Source: Dethiobacter alkaliphilus
GTDB taxonomy: Bacteria; Bacillota; Dethiobacteria; DTU022; UBA8154
Direction of reading: 5' to 3'
Assembly (NCBI GenBank): GCA_016841605.1
Contig: JAENYV010000001.1
Location: 293,540-357,539 of the forward strand
Length of the DNA: 64,000 nt
The translations under genes were made by a program, and so were the position numbers. The notes beneath the pieces are model-generated. The model worked only from the letters and a program-made list of their open reading frames with translations. It was not told the origin of the DNA and made no database searches. Shown in pieces: positions 36,434 to 45,424 of this stretch; positions within the stretch are counted from its first letter, which is position 1; every line of letters starts with the position of its first letter.

Positions 36434-37753
36434 ATGAATCTAGGCAAAAGAAAACTGAACGGACCCTTCAGGAAAATCATCATGGGACTGGCCTTTGCGG
36501 TCATGATCCTGAATTTCACCCTGGTCTTCGGCGTTTCCACGGCTATGGCCGAGGACGAAGTCTACCCCAGCAGTTTCGGGCTGACAGTCAATGTAGTCTA
36601 TGACGGTGACACCACCAATGTGGCCAATTACGGGTTTGACGATCTAACGGCTTCGGCCGACACCGCGGCTTTTTCCGGGATTGACAGAATGCCGGCCCCT
36701 GTCATGTCTTCCGCCTACGGGGTAACCCTGGACAGTATCCTGGACGATGCGATCGGCTCTGGCAATAAGCAGTATATTGACACTATCACATTCAAAGGGA
36801 CGGATGGATATCCACGGGAAATCGATTATTCCGATCTGATTGAGACCCGTTACTATTACGGCAACTTGGCTTCCGAGTGGGATTATGTTAACAATTGCCC
36901 CGGCGTCGGGACGACGGCAACCTGCGAGGTTGAGCCGATGCTGGCTGTCGATTCTTTTGTGACCCGGTGGCCGACCTGCAGTCTGCTTTCTATGCAAGAC
37001 AGATTTTCAACTGTCCGCTTGCTCTACGGCCAGACGGCCAGTGACATTTCTTCCTGCCAGTTTACTACCAGGAATTGGGTCCATTCCTTAAACCAGATTG
37101 ATCTTAACATGACAAGTGACATAAGCCCTTCGACAGCTGCTGTCCTTGCCCCGCCAACCTTGAACGGGGCGGTGGCGGACGGCCGCTACTGCTGCCCGAC
37201 GACTTACGGCACGGCCCCGGTTCTCACCTTCACCGATGACGCCAGTTGGCGCAGTGCCGTGACCAGTAACGGAACGGTCTATCTGGACGGAAATCCCACC
37301 GCCAACTATACCCTGGCTTCCGGCAGCCTGACCTTGAACACGACCACGCTTACAGTCGGAGCCCATGGCGTGAAGATTAGTGTCCCGGGCTATAAGGACA
37401 ATTACGCCAAGGTGTATATTGGCCTCCTTCCTCCTGGACTGGACGGGACGGATCTTGTAACCTCCGGCATTATCGATCCGGGTGACGACTGCGTGATCTC
37501 TTATGATGACTCCGTTACGCCGGATTGGGAATTATATACCCTGACCGTCAAAGTCAACGGTCAGAGTGTCGCCTTTAACCTGGACGATATTGAGAACACT
37601 ATTACCATCCCTGCCAACCAAGGCGGGTGGACGACTTCCGGCGGCTACTACTATATCACGATCAGCGCCGACAACTATGTGGATGGCATCCCACTGACCG
37701 TAAGCGGTAACTATAGCACCTATGGCCAGGTTGTATCTCCGGCTAGCATCTAA
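36434..37753 (+). CDS. Secreted DxMPAP-domain protein with HID-like domains
   Basis: A 439-residue protein. The signal peptide ends near VSTAMAEDE (about 38). Residues about 45-235 are the DxMPAP domain: IDRMPAPV near 82, GVTLDSILDDAI, ETRYYYGNLASEWDY, VEPMLAVDSF, VRLLYGQTASDI, WVHSLNQIDLNM. Residues about 236-325 are HID-like (APVLTFTDDASWRSAVTSNG). The rest (about 330-439) is a second HID-like beta domain (DDCVISYDDSVTP). It has no dockerin, cohesin or anchor, so it may be released or bound by another protein. ATG 36434 is chosen for AAGGAG seven bases upstream. The frame is open back to 36296 without a better site. Confidence 0.86.
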   Translation: MNLGKRKLNGPFRKIIMGLAFAVMILNFTLVFGVSTAMAEDEVYPSSFGLTVNVVYDGDTTNVANYGFDDLTASADTAAFSGIDRMPAPVMSSAYGVTLDSILDDAIGSGNKQYIDTITFKGTDGYPREIDYSDLIETRYYYGNLASEWDYVNNCPGVGTTATCEVEPMLAVDSFVTRWPTCSLLSMQDRFSTVRLLYGQTASDISSCQFTTRNWVHSLNQIDLNMTSDISPSTAAVLAPPTLNGAVADGRYCCPTTYGTAPVLTFTDDASWRSAVTSNGTVYLDGNPTANYTLASGSLTLNTTTLTVGAHGVKISVPGYKDNYAKVYIGLLPPGLDGTDLVTSGIIDPGDDCVISYDDSVTPDWELYTLTVKVNGQSVAFNLDDIENTITIPANQGGWTTSGGYYYITISADNYVDGIPLTVSGNYSTYGQVVSPASI

Positions 37754-37789
37754 GCAGTTCCGATAACCGGCGCGCCGGTAAAACAAACT

Positions 37790-37833
37790 GCTCTGGAAGC
37801 GTGCCCTTGGGAAAAGGGACACGCTTCCAGAGC
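37790..37833 (+). terminator. Long hairpin after the 36434 gene
   Basis: GCTCTGGAAGCGTG (37790-37803) is matched by CACGCTTCCAGAGC (37820-37833), with CCTT/AAGG extending the stem after one mismatch. TTTCC follows. Probable terminator or mRNA 3' stem. Confidence 0.7.
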
Positions 37834-37990
37834 TTTCCGCATGTCCTTACGGTTTTCCGGCTGAGGGAGCGTAAACCCAAAAGATAAGATAATCCATAAT
37901 TTGCAGATTATGGTTGACTATTTATATAGAGCAAAAGATATCATTAATGTTTCATTATAAGCCTAAAGCATGGAAGCGGAATTTTTGTAG

Positions 37991-38569
37991 GAGCAGCCAG
38001 ATTATATGAAGGAGGGGCTGTAATGCTTGATTTGTTTAATAATTCTTACGACCATATTCGAACACCCTATGATGTGATGCCAACCACCTTGTGCTGTATT
38101 GAAGCACAAGTATCGAAAATCGGCTATACAGACAGTGATTATATAGATGGTTATTTACATGAGTCAAATATCTGTTATTATTTCATGGAGCAAATTCCGC
38201 CCGTCTTAACCGCGGAGTACCACGGGTAATACCGTCGGCCGGTCAATCGAAATCACCTTTGAAGACGATGCGGACTGGCGGGCGGCGATTCTTGGCATCG
38301 TTGTGGACGGCAGTATCGTCAATCCAAGCCGATACACCATCACCGGGGGAAAAATCACCCTGGACGCCGCCGTATTCCCCCAAGTGAAGAATTATACCGT
38401 GACAGTCAAGACAACCAGTATTAACGGGAATGGTCCTTACCTCGACACCACAGTTACCCAGCCCATTCTGTCCGACGCGGGGACAGTTGGTGGCGGGGAT
38501 ATCAACGGGGATGGCAGTGTGGGTATTCAGGACGTGCTGGAAATTATCGACAAAATGATGGGCCAATAA
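37991..38569 (+). pseudogene. Truncated and frameshifted copy of the 32936 gene
   Basis: From about 37991 the sequence follows 33915-34579: shared bases such as CCAGATTATATGAAGGAGGG, then NNS-Y-IRTPYDVMPT against NNSFGTIIRSPYDVTPT, then IGYTDSD, then QIPPVLTA. Near 38212-38228 the reading frame shifts (GCGGAGTACCACGGG against GCGGATACCACAGAC) and a stop follows. The HID and dockerin continue in another frame to TAA 38569. The first 325 codons are absent. The dockerin has only one F-hand: the first half of repeat one is joined to the second half of repeat two, as expected from a deletion between the two repeats. A pseudogene from a partial duplication. Confidence 0.85.
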
Positions 38570-38622
38570 AAATAGTAGAACAACGATTCAGACTTTGGCT
38601 AAGAACAGGGGGAGAAAAGAAA

Positions 38623-41600
38623 ATGTCTCAGGCGAAAGCACTTTTAGAGCAAATGAGAAAAGTAACGCTGAACGTTTTGGTATGGATTATGGTACTTGGG
38701 TTTGTGCTGGGGAGCAGCGCGCTGCCGGCCCAGGCCAAGACAGCCGACAGCGTGCCGTCGACCGGAGGACTGCAGGTCAATGTGGTGGACAGCGACTCGG
38801 GCACGGTCTATCAGGCGGCCAACTTCGGTCTCAATATGCTGCAAAGCCGGCCTCAGCATGAACAGCGTTATTCATCGATTGACTCCATGCCCGCGCCGGT
38901 GGGCACCCTGGCTTCCGGAGTCTATCTCAGCGAGGTGCTGCAGGCTTCCGGAATCAGTCAGGACGATGTCAACAAAATCAGACTCTATGCCACCGATAGC
39001 TGGAGCAAGAACTATGAGGCGGATTATCTTTGGGGAAGCGCGGATGACCGCCGTTATTTTTACCCCAACCTGATCCCCTGCTGGGACAGTGAGAACCAGC
39101 AGCCGGGCAGCGGGGCGGAAGCCGATGACGGTGCGGTGGAAGTCGAGCCCATGTTCGCCCTCGTTTCCTATCAGGACCGGTACCTTGACCTGAAAAATCA
39201 GGCTGTGGCCGATACGGTCAGAGAGCGGATGGACGGCCTTTCCACCCTGCGTTTCTGCTTCGGGCAAAAAGCCGCGGATATTCAGGGAAGCGGCGTCATT
39301 ACCACCAATGCCTATGGAAAATGGGTTTATCGGATGGATGTTACCCTGAAGGCGGGAGTCACCCCGCCGCCGGCTAACCCTGCGCCGCTCCCCTCCCCGG
39401 TACTGTCCGCTTCCTATACGGAGGATGGTATTGAGAAAGTGACGCTGGGGCAATCCGAGCCGGTACGGATTACCTTTGCGGACGATGCAGGCTGGCGGGC
39501 CGCCATCAGCAGTATAGACGTCGGCAACACCACGCTGGGCTGTGAGCAGTTTGAGGTTGAAGCGGGGCTGATTACGATTGATCCCGGCGTGTTCACGGAG
39601 CCGGGGGTCTATTCTGCTGTCGTGCACGCTACCGGCTATACCGACGACTGTGCCACGGAGCTGGTGACAGGACCCTTAGCCAAGCCGCAGGCCGCGTTAA
39701 GCGAGGGAGTCTTAAGCTGGAGCATTGTGGAACATGCCGCGGGCTATCTGATCAGCGTTATCCCCGGTTCAGGCCCTATGGTGACCCATTATGTAACGGG
39801 GACCACCCTGGATTTGTACAGCCTGGGTTTGCCTGTGGGCAGTTACTTTGTCACGGTCGCCGCGCAGCCTGCCGCGGGCAGTGAATGCTACACGGGTTCC
39901 GCAGCGTCCAACACCGTGATCTTTACGGCCCAGTTCCAACTGCCGGCGGCTCCCGAGTTAATAGCGGACAGCTCCGGCAACCTGGATGGGCAAAGTATCA
40001 CCCTTACTTTCAGCGAAGACACAGCCTGGCGCTCGGCGATCCATGCCGTGACCGTGGACGGGCAGGCAGCGGAAAGCGATCAATATGACAAGAGCGTCTC
40101 CGGGCAACTGACCCTTGACGGCAGCCTGTTCCCCCAGGCCGGGGATTATGAAATCGTGGTCCTGTCGGCCGGGTACCGGGAGACGACCGTAACCCAGCAT
40201 GTATTTACCTCCGTACTGGCCCCGGCGGCATTGAACCTTAGCGGCAGTCCGGAACTGATCTATAATGCCGAGCCTTTATATTACAACCTCAGTGAGCTTG
40301 TGCTCGTAGCTACCGACCAGTACGGGGAAGACTTCAGCTTGACAGGGCAGGAGGTGACCTGGGCTATTGCGGCCGGACAGACCACCGCTCCTGCCGAAAT
40401 TCTAGGCGGCATGCTGACCGTCAACGGGACAGGGACGGTGACGGTGACGGCCGCTGTGGGCAGCATTATAAGCAACCCGCTGGCCTTAACCGTGAGCAGC
40501 CCGTCCGGTGATCCCGGGACAGACTATCCGGAGGAGATCATCCTGACCTGGTCGGAAGATCCCCAAACAACCCAGACGGTTTCCTGGAGAATAAACGCGG
40601 ACAGCGCCGGTGATCAGGCGGTCCAGTACCTGCCGTTCTCCCAGGGGGAGTACAGCGGTGATTTCAGCGGCGCCCCGGCGGTGACCGCAGCGAAGAGCGA
40701 ATTGTACGGTGATTATGACCATGCCGAAGCAATCCTGGAGGGCCTTGCGCCGGCTACTCGCTACGCTTACCGGGTGGGCAGGGCAGGCGCCTGGAGCCAC
40801 GTTTCCTATTTTACCACCGCCGGGGCTGCCGATCAGTTTTCCTTCGTTTATATGGGGGATGTCCAGGAAGGGTATGATGCCTGGGGAACGATGTTGCAGC
40901 AGGTTTACGCACAGAATCCGCAGCTGAAATTCGGGCTTCTGGGCGGGGACCTGATTAATACGGCCAACAGTACCACGCAATGGGAGCAGTTCATGAACAA
41001 TGCCTCTCCGGTTTTTGACGAAATTCCGCTGATGCCCACAGCCGGCAACCATGACGAGCCCCAGGCCGGCAACCTGGAAGACTATCCTTATTACTGGCGT
41101 TATTTTGCCCTTCCGGAGAACGGGCCGCCAGGATACGCGGAACAATTCTATTCTTTTGATTACGTCAATTGCCATATCGCGGTTTTGGACAGTAATATTA
41201 TGGGAACGACGACCCCAGCCGGCGCCGACTACCGGAAAATCAGCACCTGGATCGAAAATGATCTGAACGGCAGCTCCAAGGAGTGGAAATTCCTAGTTTT
41301 TCACCACCCTGCTTACCCTGTGGTTTCGGATGCCTACAGCGCCAAGATCCGGCAATACTGGGCGCCCCTGTTCGAACAATGCGGCGTGGATATGGCCTTT
41401 GTGGGACATCAGCACGTTTATATGCGGACAAAGCCGCTGGCCGTCGGCCAGGTGCAAAGCGATCCGTCACAGGGGACTATCTATGTGATGGGCAATGCCG
41501 GGAGCAAGTTCTACCCGGCCGGGACGGATGAGGAGTTCCAGTATTATATCGCAAAACAGATCGATTATCAATCCAACTATGCCCTGATTGATATTAACGG

Positions 41601-42003
41601 CGCTACCCTGACCATAACGGTCAAAAACGACCAGGGGGATGTTATCGACCAGTACGCGCGGGAAAAGACCGAGCCGGCATACATTGTTACACCTGAGGAC
41701 AATGAAGAGGTTTACCGTTTTGAAGAGAACCCCGGCGACAATATTCCTGCCATGACGGTGAAGGACGGTTTTTCCGGTTTTGCCTATTTCAAAGTGGAAA
41801 TCGAACCGGTCGTCGCGCATGAAGGGACGGAAGCCGTCATTTTTGTTCATACCAGGAACGGGACGCAGCTCAGCATTAATGCGACCAAGGCAGATTTTGA
41901 CCAGGTCGGGGAGGCGGCCGCGGGTTTTAATGTGGAAAGCGGCGATGTGGTCAAAGTCTATATTGCGGATGATTTGACCAACGGTCAAAATCTTGGAGCA
42001 TGA
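38623..42003 (+). CDS. Secreted DxMPAP / HID / purple-acid-phosphatase protein with FVH C-terminal domain
   Basis: A 1126-residue protein. The signal peptide ends near LPAQAKTA (about 40). Residues about 45-245 are the DxMPAP domain (IDSMPAPVG near 86, ASGVYLSEVLQASGI, DRRYFYPNLIPCWDS, LRFCFGQKAADI). About 257-344 and 439-527 are HID domains. About 349-437 is Fn3-like. About 530-626 is Ig-like. About 632-1005 is a purple-acid-phosphatase unit with GDVQ, GGDLIN, GNHDEP, FHHPAYPV and GHQHVY, so metal ligands are kept. About 1014-1126 is the shared C-terminal domain (VIFVHTRNG, KADFD, GFNVESGD, DDLTNGQ). The protein parallels the 23524 protein, but with the FVH domain in place of the dockerin. 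ATG 38623 follows GGGGGAG. Confidence 0.9.
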   Translation: MSQAKALLEQMRKVTLNVLVWIMVLGFVLGSSALPAQAKTADSVPSTGGLQVNVVDSDSGTVYQAANFGLNMLQSRPQHEQRYSSIDSMPAPVGTLASGVYLSEVLQASGISQDDVNKIRLYATDSWSKNYEADYLWGSADDRRYFYPNLIPCWDSENQQPGSGAEADDGAVEVEPMFALVSYQDRYLDLKNQAVADTVRERMDGLSTLRFCFGQKAADIQGSGVITTNAYGKWVYRMDVTLKAGVTPPPANPAPLPSPVLSASYTEDGIEKVTLGQSEPVRITFADDAGWRAAISSIDVGNTTLGCEQFEVEAGLITIDPGVFTEPGVYSAVVHATGYTDDCATELVTGPLAKPQAALSEGVLSWSIVEHAAGYLISVIPGSGPMVTHYVTGTTLDLYSLGLPVGSYFVTVAAQPAAGSECYTGSAASNTVIFTAQFQLPAAPELIADSSGNLDGQSITLTFSEDTAWRSAIHAVTVDGQAAESDQYDKSVSGQLTLDGSLFPQAGDYEIVVLSAGYRETTVTQHVFTSVLAPAALNLSGSPELIYNAEPLYYNLSELVLVATDQYGEDFSLTGQEVTWAIAAGQTTAPAEILGGMLTVNGTGTVTVTAAVGSIISNPLALTVSSPSGDPGTDYPEEIILTWSEDPQTTQTVSWRINADSAGDQAVQYLPFSQGEYSGDFSGAPAVTAAKSELYGDYDHAEAILEGLAPATRYAYRVGRAGAWSHVSYFTTAGAADQFSFVYMGDVQEGYDAWGTMLQQVYAQNPQLKFGLLGGDLINTANSTTQWEQFMNNASPVFDEIPLMPTAGNHDEPQAGNLEDYPYYWRYFALPENGPPGYAEQFYSFDYVNCHIAVLDSNIMGTTTPAGADYRKISTWIENDLNGSSKEWKFLVFHHPAYPVVSDAYSAKIRQYWAPLFEQCGVDMAFVGHQHVYMRTKPLAVGQVQSDPSQGTIYVMGNAGSKFYPAGTDEEFQYYIAKQIDYQSNYALIDINGATLTITVKNDQGDVIDQYAREKTEPAYIVTPEDNEEVYRFEENPGDNIPAMTVKDGFSGFAYFKVEIEPVVAHEGTEAVIFVHTRNGTQLSINATKADFDQVGEAAAGFNVESGDVVKVYIADDLTNGQNLGA

Positions 42004-42023
42004 GGAAAATTTTTCACCATCTT

Positions 42024-42058
42024 AGCAGGAAAAAACAACTTTATGCCCGAATATATTA
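42024..42058. repeat. Recurrent intergenic element, copy 5
   Basis: TAGCAGGAAAAAACAACTTT followed by GCCCGAATATATTA. It lies in the gap between the secreted-protein island and the envelope operon. The tail CGAATATATT matches the copy at 53923. Confidence 0.5.
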
Positions 42059-42181
42059 CAAAACAAAAGAACAAAAGTGCCTCCAAAGTTAGCTTGGCAA
42101 TAACAATATTTCTGGGTCATACAATGCGCATGTAAAAAGAAGAGATATTTACGATGAAACAATTTAAACGGAGCGTATGCA

Positions 42182-44425
42182 ATGCGAAAAAAGAGTTTAT
42201 TTATCCATTTTCTTCCTCATGATCTAAAAAACTTTCTTCTCTTATTCTGCATGGTGCTTTTATTTTTGTTTCCTGCGGAGCATGTTGCGCGCGTTTCTGC
42301 TGCGGAGGCAAGCGGCTTAACAGTCAAAGTAAAGATGCAGGACGAGGTGATCCCGGCTGCCGAACTTAATAGCAGTGCTCTGGAGTCTATGGGGCAGACC
42401 CGGCAGGCCTATTCATCCCTTGACCCGATGCCTGCGCCGAGTTTTACGCTGGCTGAGGGGATTATGTTGCAGGATCTGCTGAAAAAAATAAATATTGATA
42501 TTGATCATGTCAGGAGCATAAAGCTCTTTTCTTCAGATGGATGGTCCCATACATATACGAGAGAATTCTTGCTGGAATCAGATCGCTACAGCTTTCCGGA
42601 TATTGTTACGGGATGGGACAGCGCTTCGGCAAAACCTCCGGAGTTTTTGCCCGGCACAGAGGATAAAAAGACATCCGTTATGCCCATGTTGGCGCTGAAA
42701 TCTTATTACGAGCGTTTTAATACGGATCCCCAGTGGGACAAAATTACAAATAGCGAGGGCATCAGGTTTTGTTTCGGGCAGGAAAACATTGAAGAACAAG
42801 CCATGCTTTCTTACGGAAAATATATTAACGAAATAGAAGTTGTCATAGATGAGGAGAGCACCTTTATCTCCCTTGATCCCTCCGTAAACGGACAGTATTT
42901 TCAGCCCGGCTCTGCCGTATCTCTAAGGGGAGGTATCCGTGGCCTGGAGCCGGAGTCGGTTTTCATTAGCGTTACAGACCCGCAGGGGACTGCTTTTCTG
43001 GCGGAAAAACCCGTTGCGGTAGTGAATGGTGCCTACTTATGCAGTTTTCAGCTTGATGCATCTGCCCTGGAGGGAAGATACAAAGTTATTGTTTCTCCGG
43101 AAGAAAATGAAAGTGGATACAGGGCTGAGTTTGCCGTATTCGTTTCAAAGGAGGATACGGCAAGCGATAAAAGTTCCGAAGAGGTTGATGAACCATCCGC
43201 AGACGATACCCAACCCGGCAGAGCCGGCGGTTCGGCGACGGGAGTGCAGGGTGTCCCGGCAGACACGCTGACAATAATGGTGGGATACTTTGGGGGGCCT
43301 TACATGACGAAAAAAGTCTTTACTCTGGAGGAGCTGCAGGAATTGCCTAATATGAGGCAGGCGTATACCTTAATCGACAGCATGCCTGCCGTTGTAATCG
43401 ACAGTGCGATCGGGGTGAGGCTGACCGATATACTGGGGAACGCGGGGATCGATGTGAACTCGGTAGAAGCTTTTTATTTTTATTGTTCGGATGTGACTGC
43501 CTCCTGGTATGAGACCCTGACCAAATCCTATCTGCTGGATACAAAACGTTATTATTATCCAAATTTACCGGCCCATTGGGACAGTGACACACAAACCGCC
43601 AGGCCTGGCGCAAAAGCTGATGCGGCCGAGGTCGATACAATTATTGCCTGGGAGGACAACTGGCAACGTTTCGGCACAAAACCCGATTTTTTTAATATGG
43701 AAACAGATACAAGGTTTAGGCTCCTGTTCGGGCAAGCGGATATTGCTACCCGCACGGCATCGCGCTCCGCCAAATGGATCCATGCTATTGAGGTCATGCT
43801 GGGGGGGACGCCTCCATCGGGAATAACACTGGATAAAGCGGCGCTCAGTCTGGAAGTGGGGAGTATATTTCAACTGGTTCCGAACATCGGCATTGTTGAT
43901 CAGACGACGGATAAAAGAGTGGAATGGAGCTCAAGTGATCCAAGCATAGTCGAGGTAGACAGCAGCGGTAGAATTAGAGTCCTTGCGGAGGGTGCGGCCA
44001 CCATAACGGCGACGACGGTTGTCGGGAATCAGACGGCCGTCTGCGTAGTAAACGGACCACAACAAAAGGAGAATGAAGAAGAATTCCTTTCAGAGCCGGT
44101 GTCAGATGTTTCCGATGTTGATGAGGGTTCGGATGATTTGCCCGGGGAGAATGCGGAGACCGGAACGGAAGTTGTCCAGGATGTAAACAGGCAATATTTG
44201 GAGCAGGTACAAGAGGGGGGTGAAAGCGAAAGGGTAGGCCTGTCGGAAAAGGAGCCGGAGGCAGGGTTCCAGCCCTGGCGTGTGTATGAGATGTCGCCGG
44301 GCGCTGTGGCGCTTCCCGACATCCGGGAGAAGAATCCGCTTAATCCTTTTGCGGGAACCGGAGTGGTCATCCTGTTCTTCATTGGTGCTATTAGACGTAT
44401 AAAAAAATATCAAAGCGAGGTCTAG
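42182..44425 (+). CDS. Membrane-anchored receptor with two DxMPAP domains
   Basis: A 747-residue protein. The signal peptide ends near ARVSAAEAS (about 40). Residues about 45-225 are DxMPAP domain one (LDPMPAPS near 80, GIMLQDLLKKINI, FSSDGWSHTYTREF). About 228-325 is an Ig-like domain. About 363-540 is DxMPAP domain two (IDSMPAVV near 397, DTKRYYYPNL, RLLFGQADIATRT, SAKWIHAIEVML). About 545-622 is a BIG2 domain (VEWSSSDPSIVEVDSSGRI). About 625-715 is an acidic linker. About 722-738 is a single membrane helix (GTGVVILFFIGAIRRIKK) with a basic cytoplasmic end. The ExbB-type gene starts two bases after the stop, so the helix may contact that motor. ATG 42182. Confidence 0.88.
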   Translation: MRKKSLFIHFLPHDLKNFLLLFCMVLLFLFPAEHVARVSAAEASGLTVKVKMQDEVIPAAELNSSALESMGQTRQAYSSLDPMPAPSFTLAEGIMLQDLLKKINIDIDHVRSIKLFSSDGWSHTYTREFLLESDRYSFPDIVTGWDSASAKPPEFLPGTEDKKTSVMPMLALKSYYERFNTDPQWDKITNSEGIRFCFGQENIEEQAMLSYGKYINEIEVVIDEESTFISLDPSVNGQYFQPGSAVSLRGGIRGLEPESVFISVTDPQGTAFLAEKPVAVVNGAYLCSFQLDASALEGRYKVIVSPEENESGYRAEFAVFVSKEDTASDKSSEEVDEPSADDTQPGRAGGSATGVQGVPADTLTIMVGYFGGPYMTKKVFTLEELQELPNMRQAYTLIDSMPAVVIDSAIGVRLTDILGNAGIDVNSVEAFYFYCSDVTASWYETLTKSYLLDTKRYYYPNLPAHWDSDTQTARPGAKADAAEVDTIIAWEDNWQRFGTKPDFFNMETDTRFRLLFGQADIATRTASRSAKWIHAIEVMLGGTPPSGITLDKAALSLEVGSIFQLVPNIGIVDQTTDKRVEWSSSDPSIVEVDSSGRIRVLAEGAATITATTVVGNQTAVCVVNGPQQKENEEEFLSEPVSDVSDVDEGSDDLPGENAETGTEVVQDVNRQYLEQVQEGGESERVGLSEKEPEAGFQPWRVYEMSPGAVALPDIREKNPLNPFAGTGVVILFFIGAIRRIKKYQSEV

Positions 44426-44427
44426 AA

Positions 44428-45105
44428 ATGCTGTCGGCTACGATGATAAAAGATACGTTACATACCATATGTGTTTATTTACAGACCCCGACGATTATCG
44501 GTTTACTGTTTTTTATGATAGTAGCTATTTTAGTTTCGGGAAGCTTCTTTGTGGAATTATTTACTGAACGGCGCAGATTGAAAGGCAGTTTTCCTCAACT
44601 TGTTGGTAAGCTCAAGGGGAAAAGTTTTCCGGAGATTAAAAACGAAATCCAGTCCAGCGGGCTGCTTCAACGACAAAAGGCGTTGCTTAACGAGTTGCTT
44701 GAGCAGAGCTCCCTGCCGGCCACGGCTTTGGAGGCAGAGGCGCGCCGTTTGCTTTCCAGTGAGGAATTATACTATGAAAGAAGCACGATGAAAACCGACT
44801 TGATCGCCCGTCTCGGGCCCATGCTCGGACTGATGGGGACTTTGATTCCCCTGGGGCCGGGGCTTATTGCTCTGGGACGTGGAGATACGAAAACCCTCGC
44901 GGATTCTTTGCTGATCGCTTTTGATACTACCATCGCCGGTCTGGCCAGCGCATCCGTTTGTTTTGCCATATCGCGCCTGCGCAAGCACTGGTATGAGGAT
45001 TATTTGACGGCACTGGAAGCTGTCATGACATCTATTTTGGAGGTGCCGAAGCCTGGTGGCTACAAACTTGAGAAAGAGCCGGCTAAGAAAGAGCGAAGGG
45101 CGTAA
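44428..45105 (+). CDS. MotA/TolQ/ExbB-family proton-channel protein
   Basis: A 225-residue protein. Hydrophobic spans lie at about 18-36 (IIGLLFFMIVAILVSGSFFV), 126-146 and 165-180, with a cytoplasmic helical stretch between the first two. The conserved part is LIARLGPMLGLMGTLIPLGPGLIALGRGDTKTLADSLLIAFDTTIAGLASA (here described, about 120-170), which has the GPMLGLxGT and TTxxGL patterns of ExbB/TolQ. The family forms pentameric channels that couple proton flow to force on a partner. It overlaps the DUF2149 gene by 50 bases and follows the receptor gene by two bases, so the three are one unit. ATG 44428 follows GCGAGG. Confidence 0.85.
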   Translation: MLSATMIKDTLHTICVYLQTPTIIGLLFFMIVAILVSGSFFVELFTERRRLKGSFPQLVGKLKGKSFPEIKNEIQSSGLLQRQKALLNELLEQSSLPATALEAEARRLLSSEELYYERSTMKTDLIARLGPMLGLMGTLIPLGPGLIALGRGDTKTLADSLLIAFDTTIAGLASASVCFAISRLRKHWYEDYLTALEAVMTSILEVPKPGGYKLEKEPAKKERRA

Positions 45106-45379
45106 GGATTTCAACCCCATGGAAGGAGCATTAAATATTGTCGATGTGATGCTGGTGTTTGCTTGCGGCCTGATGCTCTCTCTCATTATCAACTGGAATG
45201 TGGATGTGGGGGGGCAAGACGGCATGGTTGAAATGACCCGGAGACAGGAAATTTCGCAAGTTCAAGAGGCCAAGGAAAATTTGCTTGAAAACAAGGATGA
45301 TCCGGACTTTTACGAAAAAATGGGGACCGTTTATAAGGACTCTAAAACAGGCAGGCTTTTCATGCTGACCGATAAGTAG
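45056..45379 (+). CDS. DUF2149 protein, ExbD-like partner of the proton channel
   Basis: A 107-residue protein. NPMEGALNIVDVMLVFACGL and the following MLSLIINW form one membrane helix near the N-terminus (about 21-48), followed by a short extracytoplasmic tail with YEKMGTVYKDSKTGRLFML. This is the DUF2149 pattern, a family usually encoded beside MotA/TolQ/ExbB genes in methanogens and clostridia. A single helix plus outer tail is also the plan of ExbD/TolR. The GTG start at 45056 follows GGAGG and gives the usual basic N-terminus. ATG 45119 is an alternative that would leave only a short head. It overlaps the upstream gene by 50 bases. Confidence 0.82.
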   Translation: MATNLRKSRLRKSEGRKDFNPMEGALNIVDVMLVFACGLMLSLIINWNVDVGGQDGMVEMTRRQEISQVQEAKENLLENKDDPDFYEKMGTVYKDSKTGRLFMLTDK

Positions 45380-45424
45380 TTTTCGGAACAATGAGATTAC
45401 AGAGAAAGGTTGAAGAGGGAAAAA

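Noticed and set aside
6085-38569. Cellulosome interpretation of the cohesin and dockerin genes
   Set aside because: No glycoside hydrolase, carbohydrate-binding module or polysaccharide lyase is seen. The enzyme modules are phosphatases.
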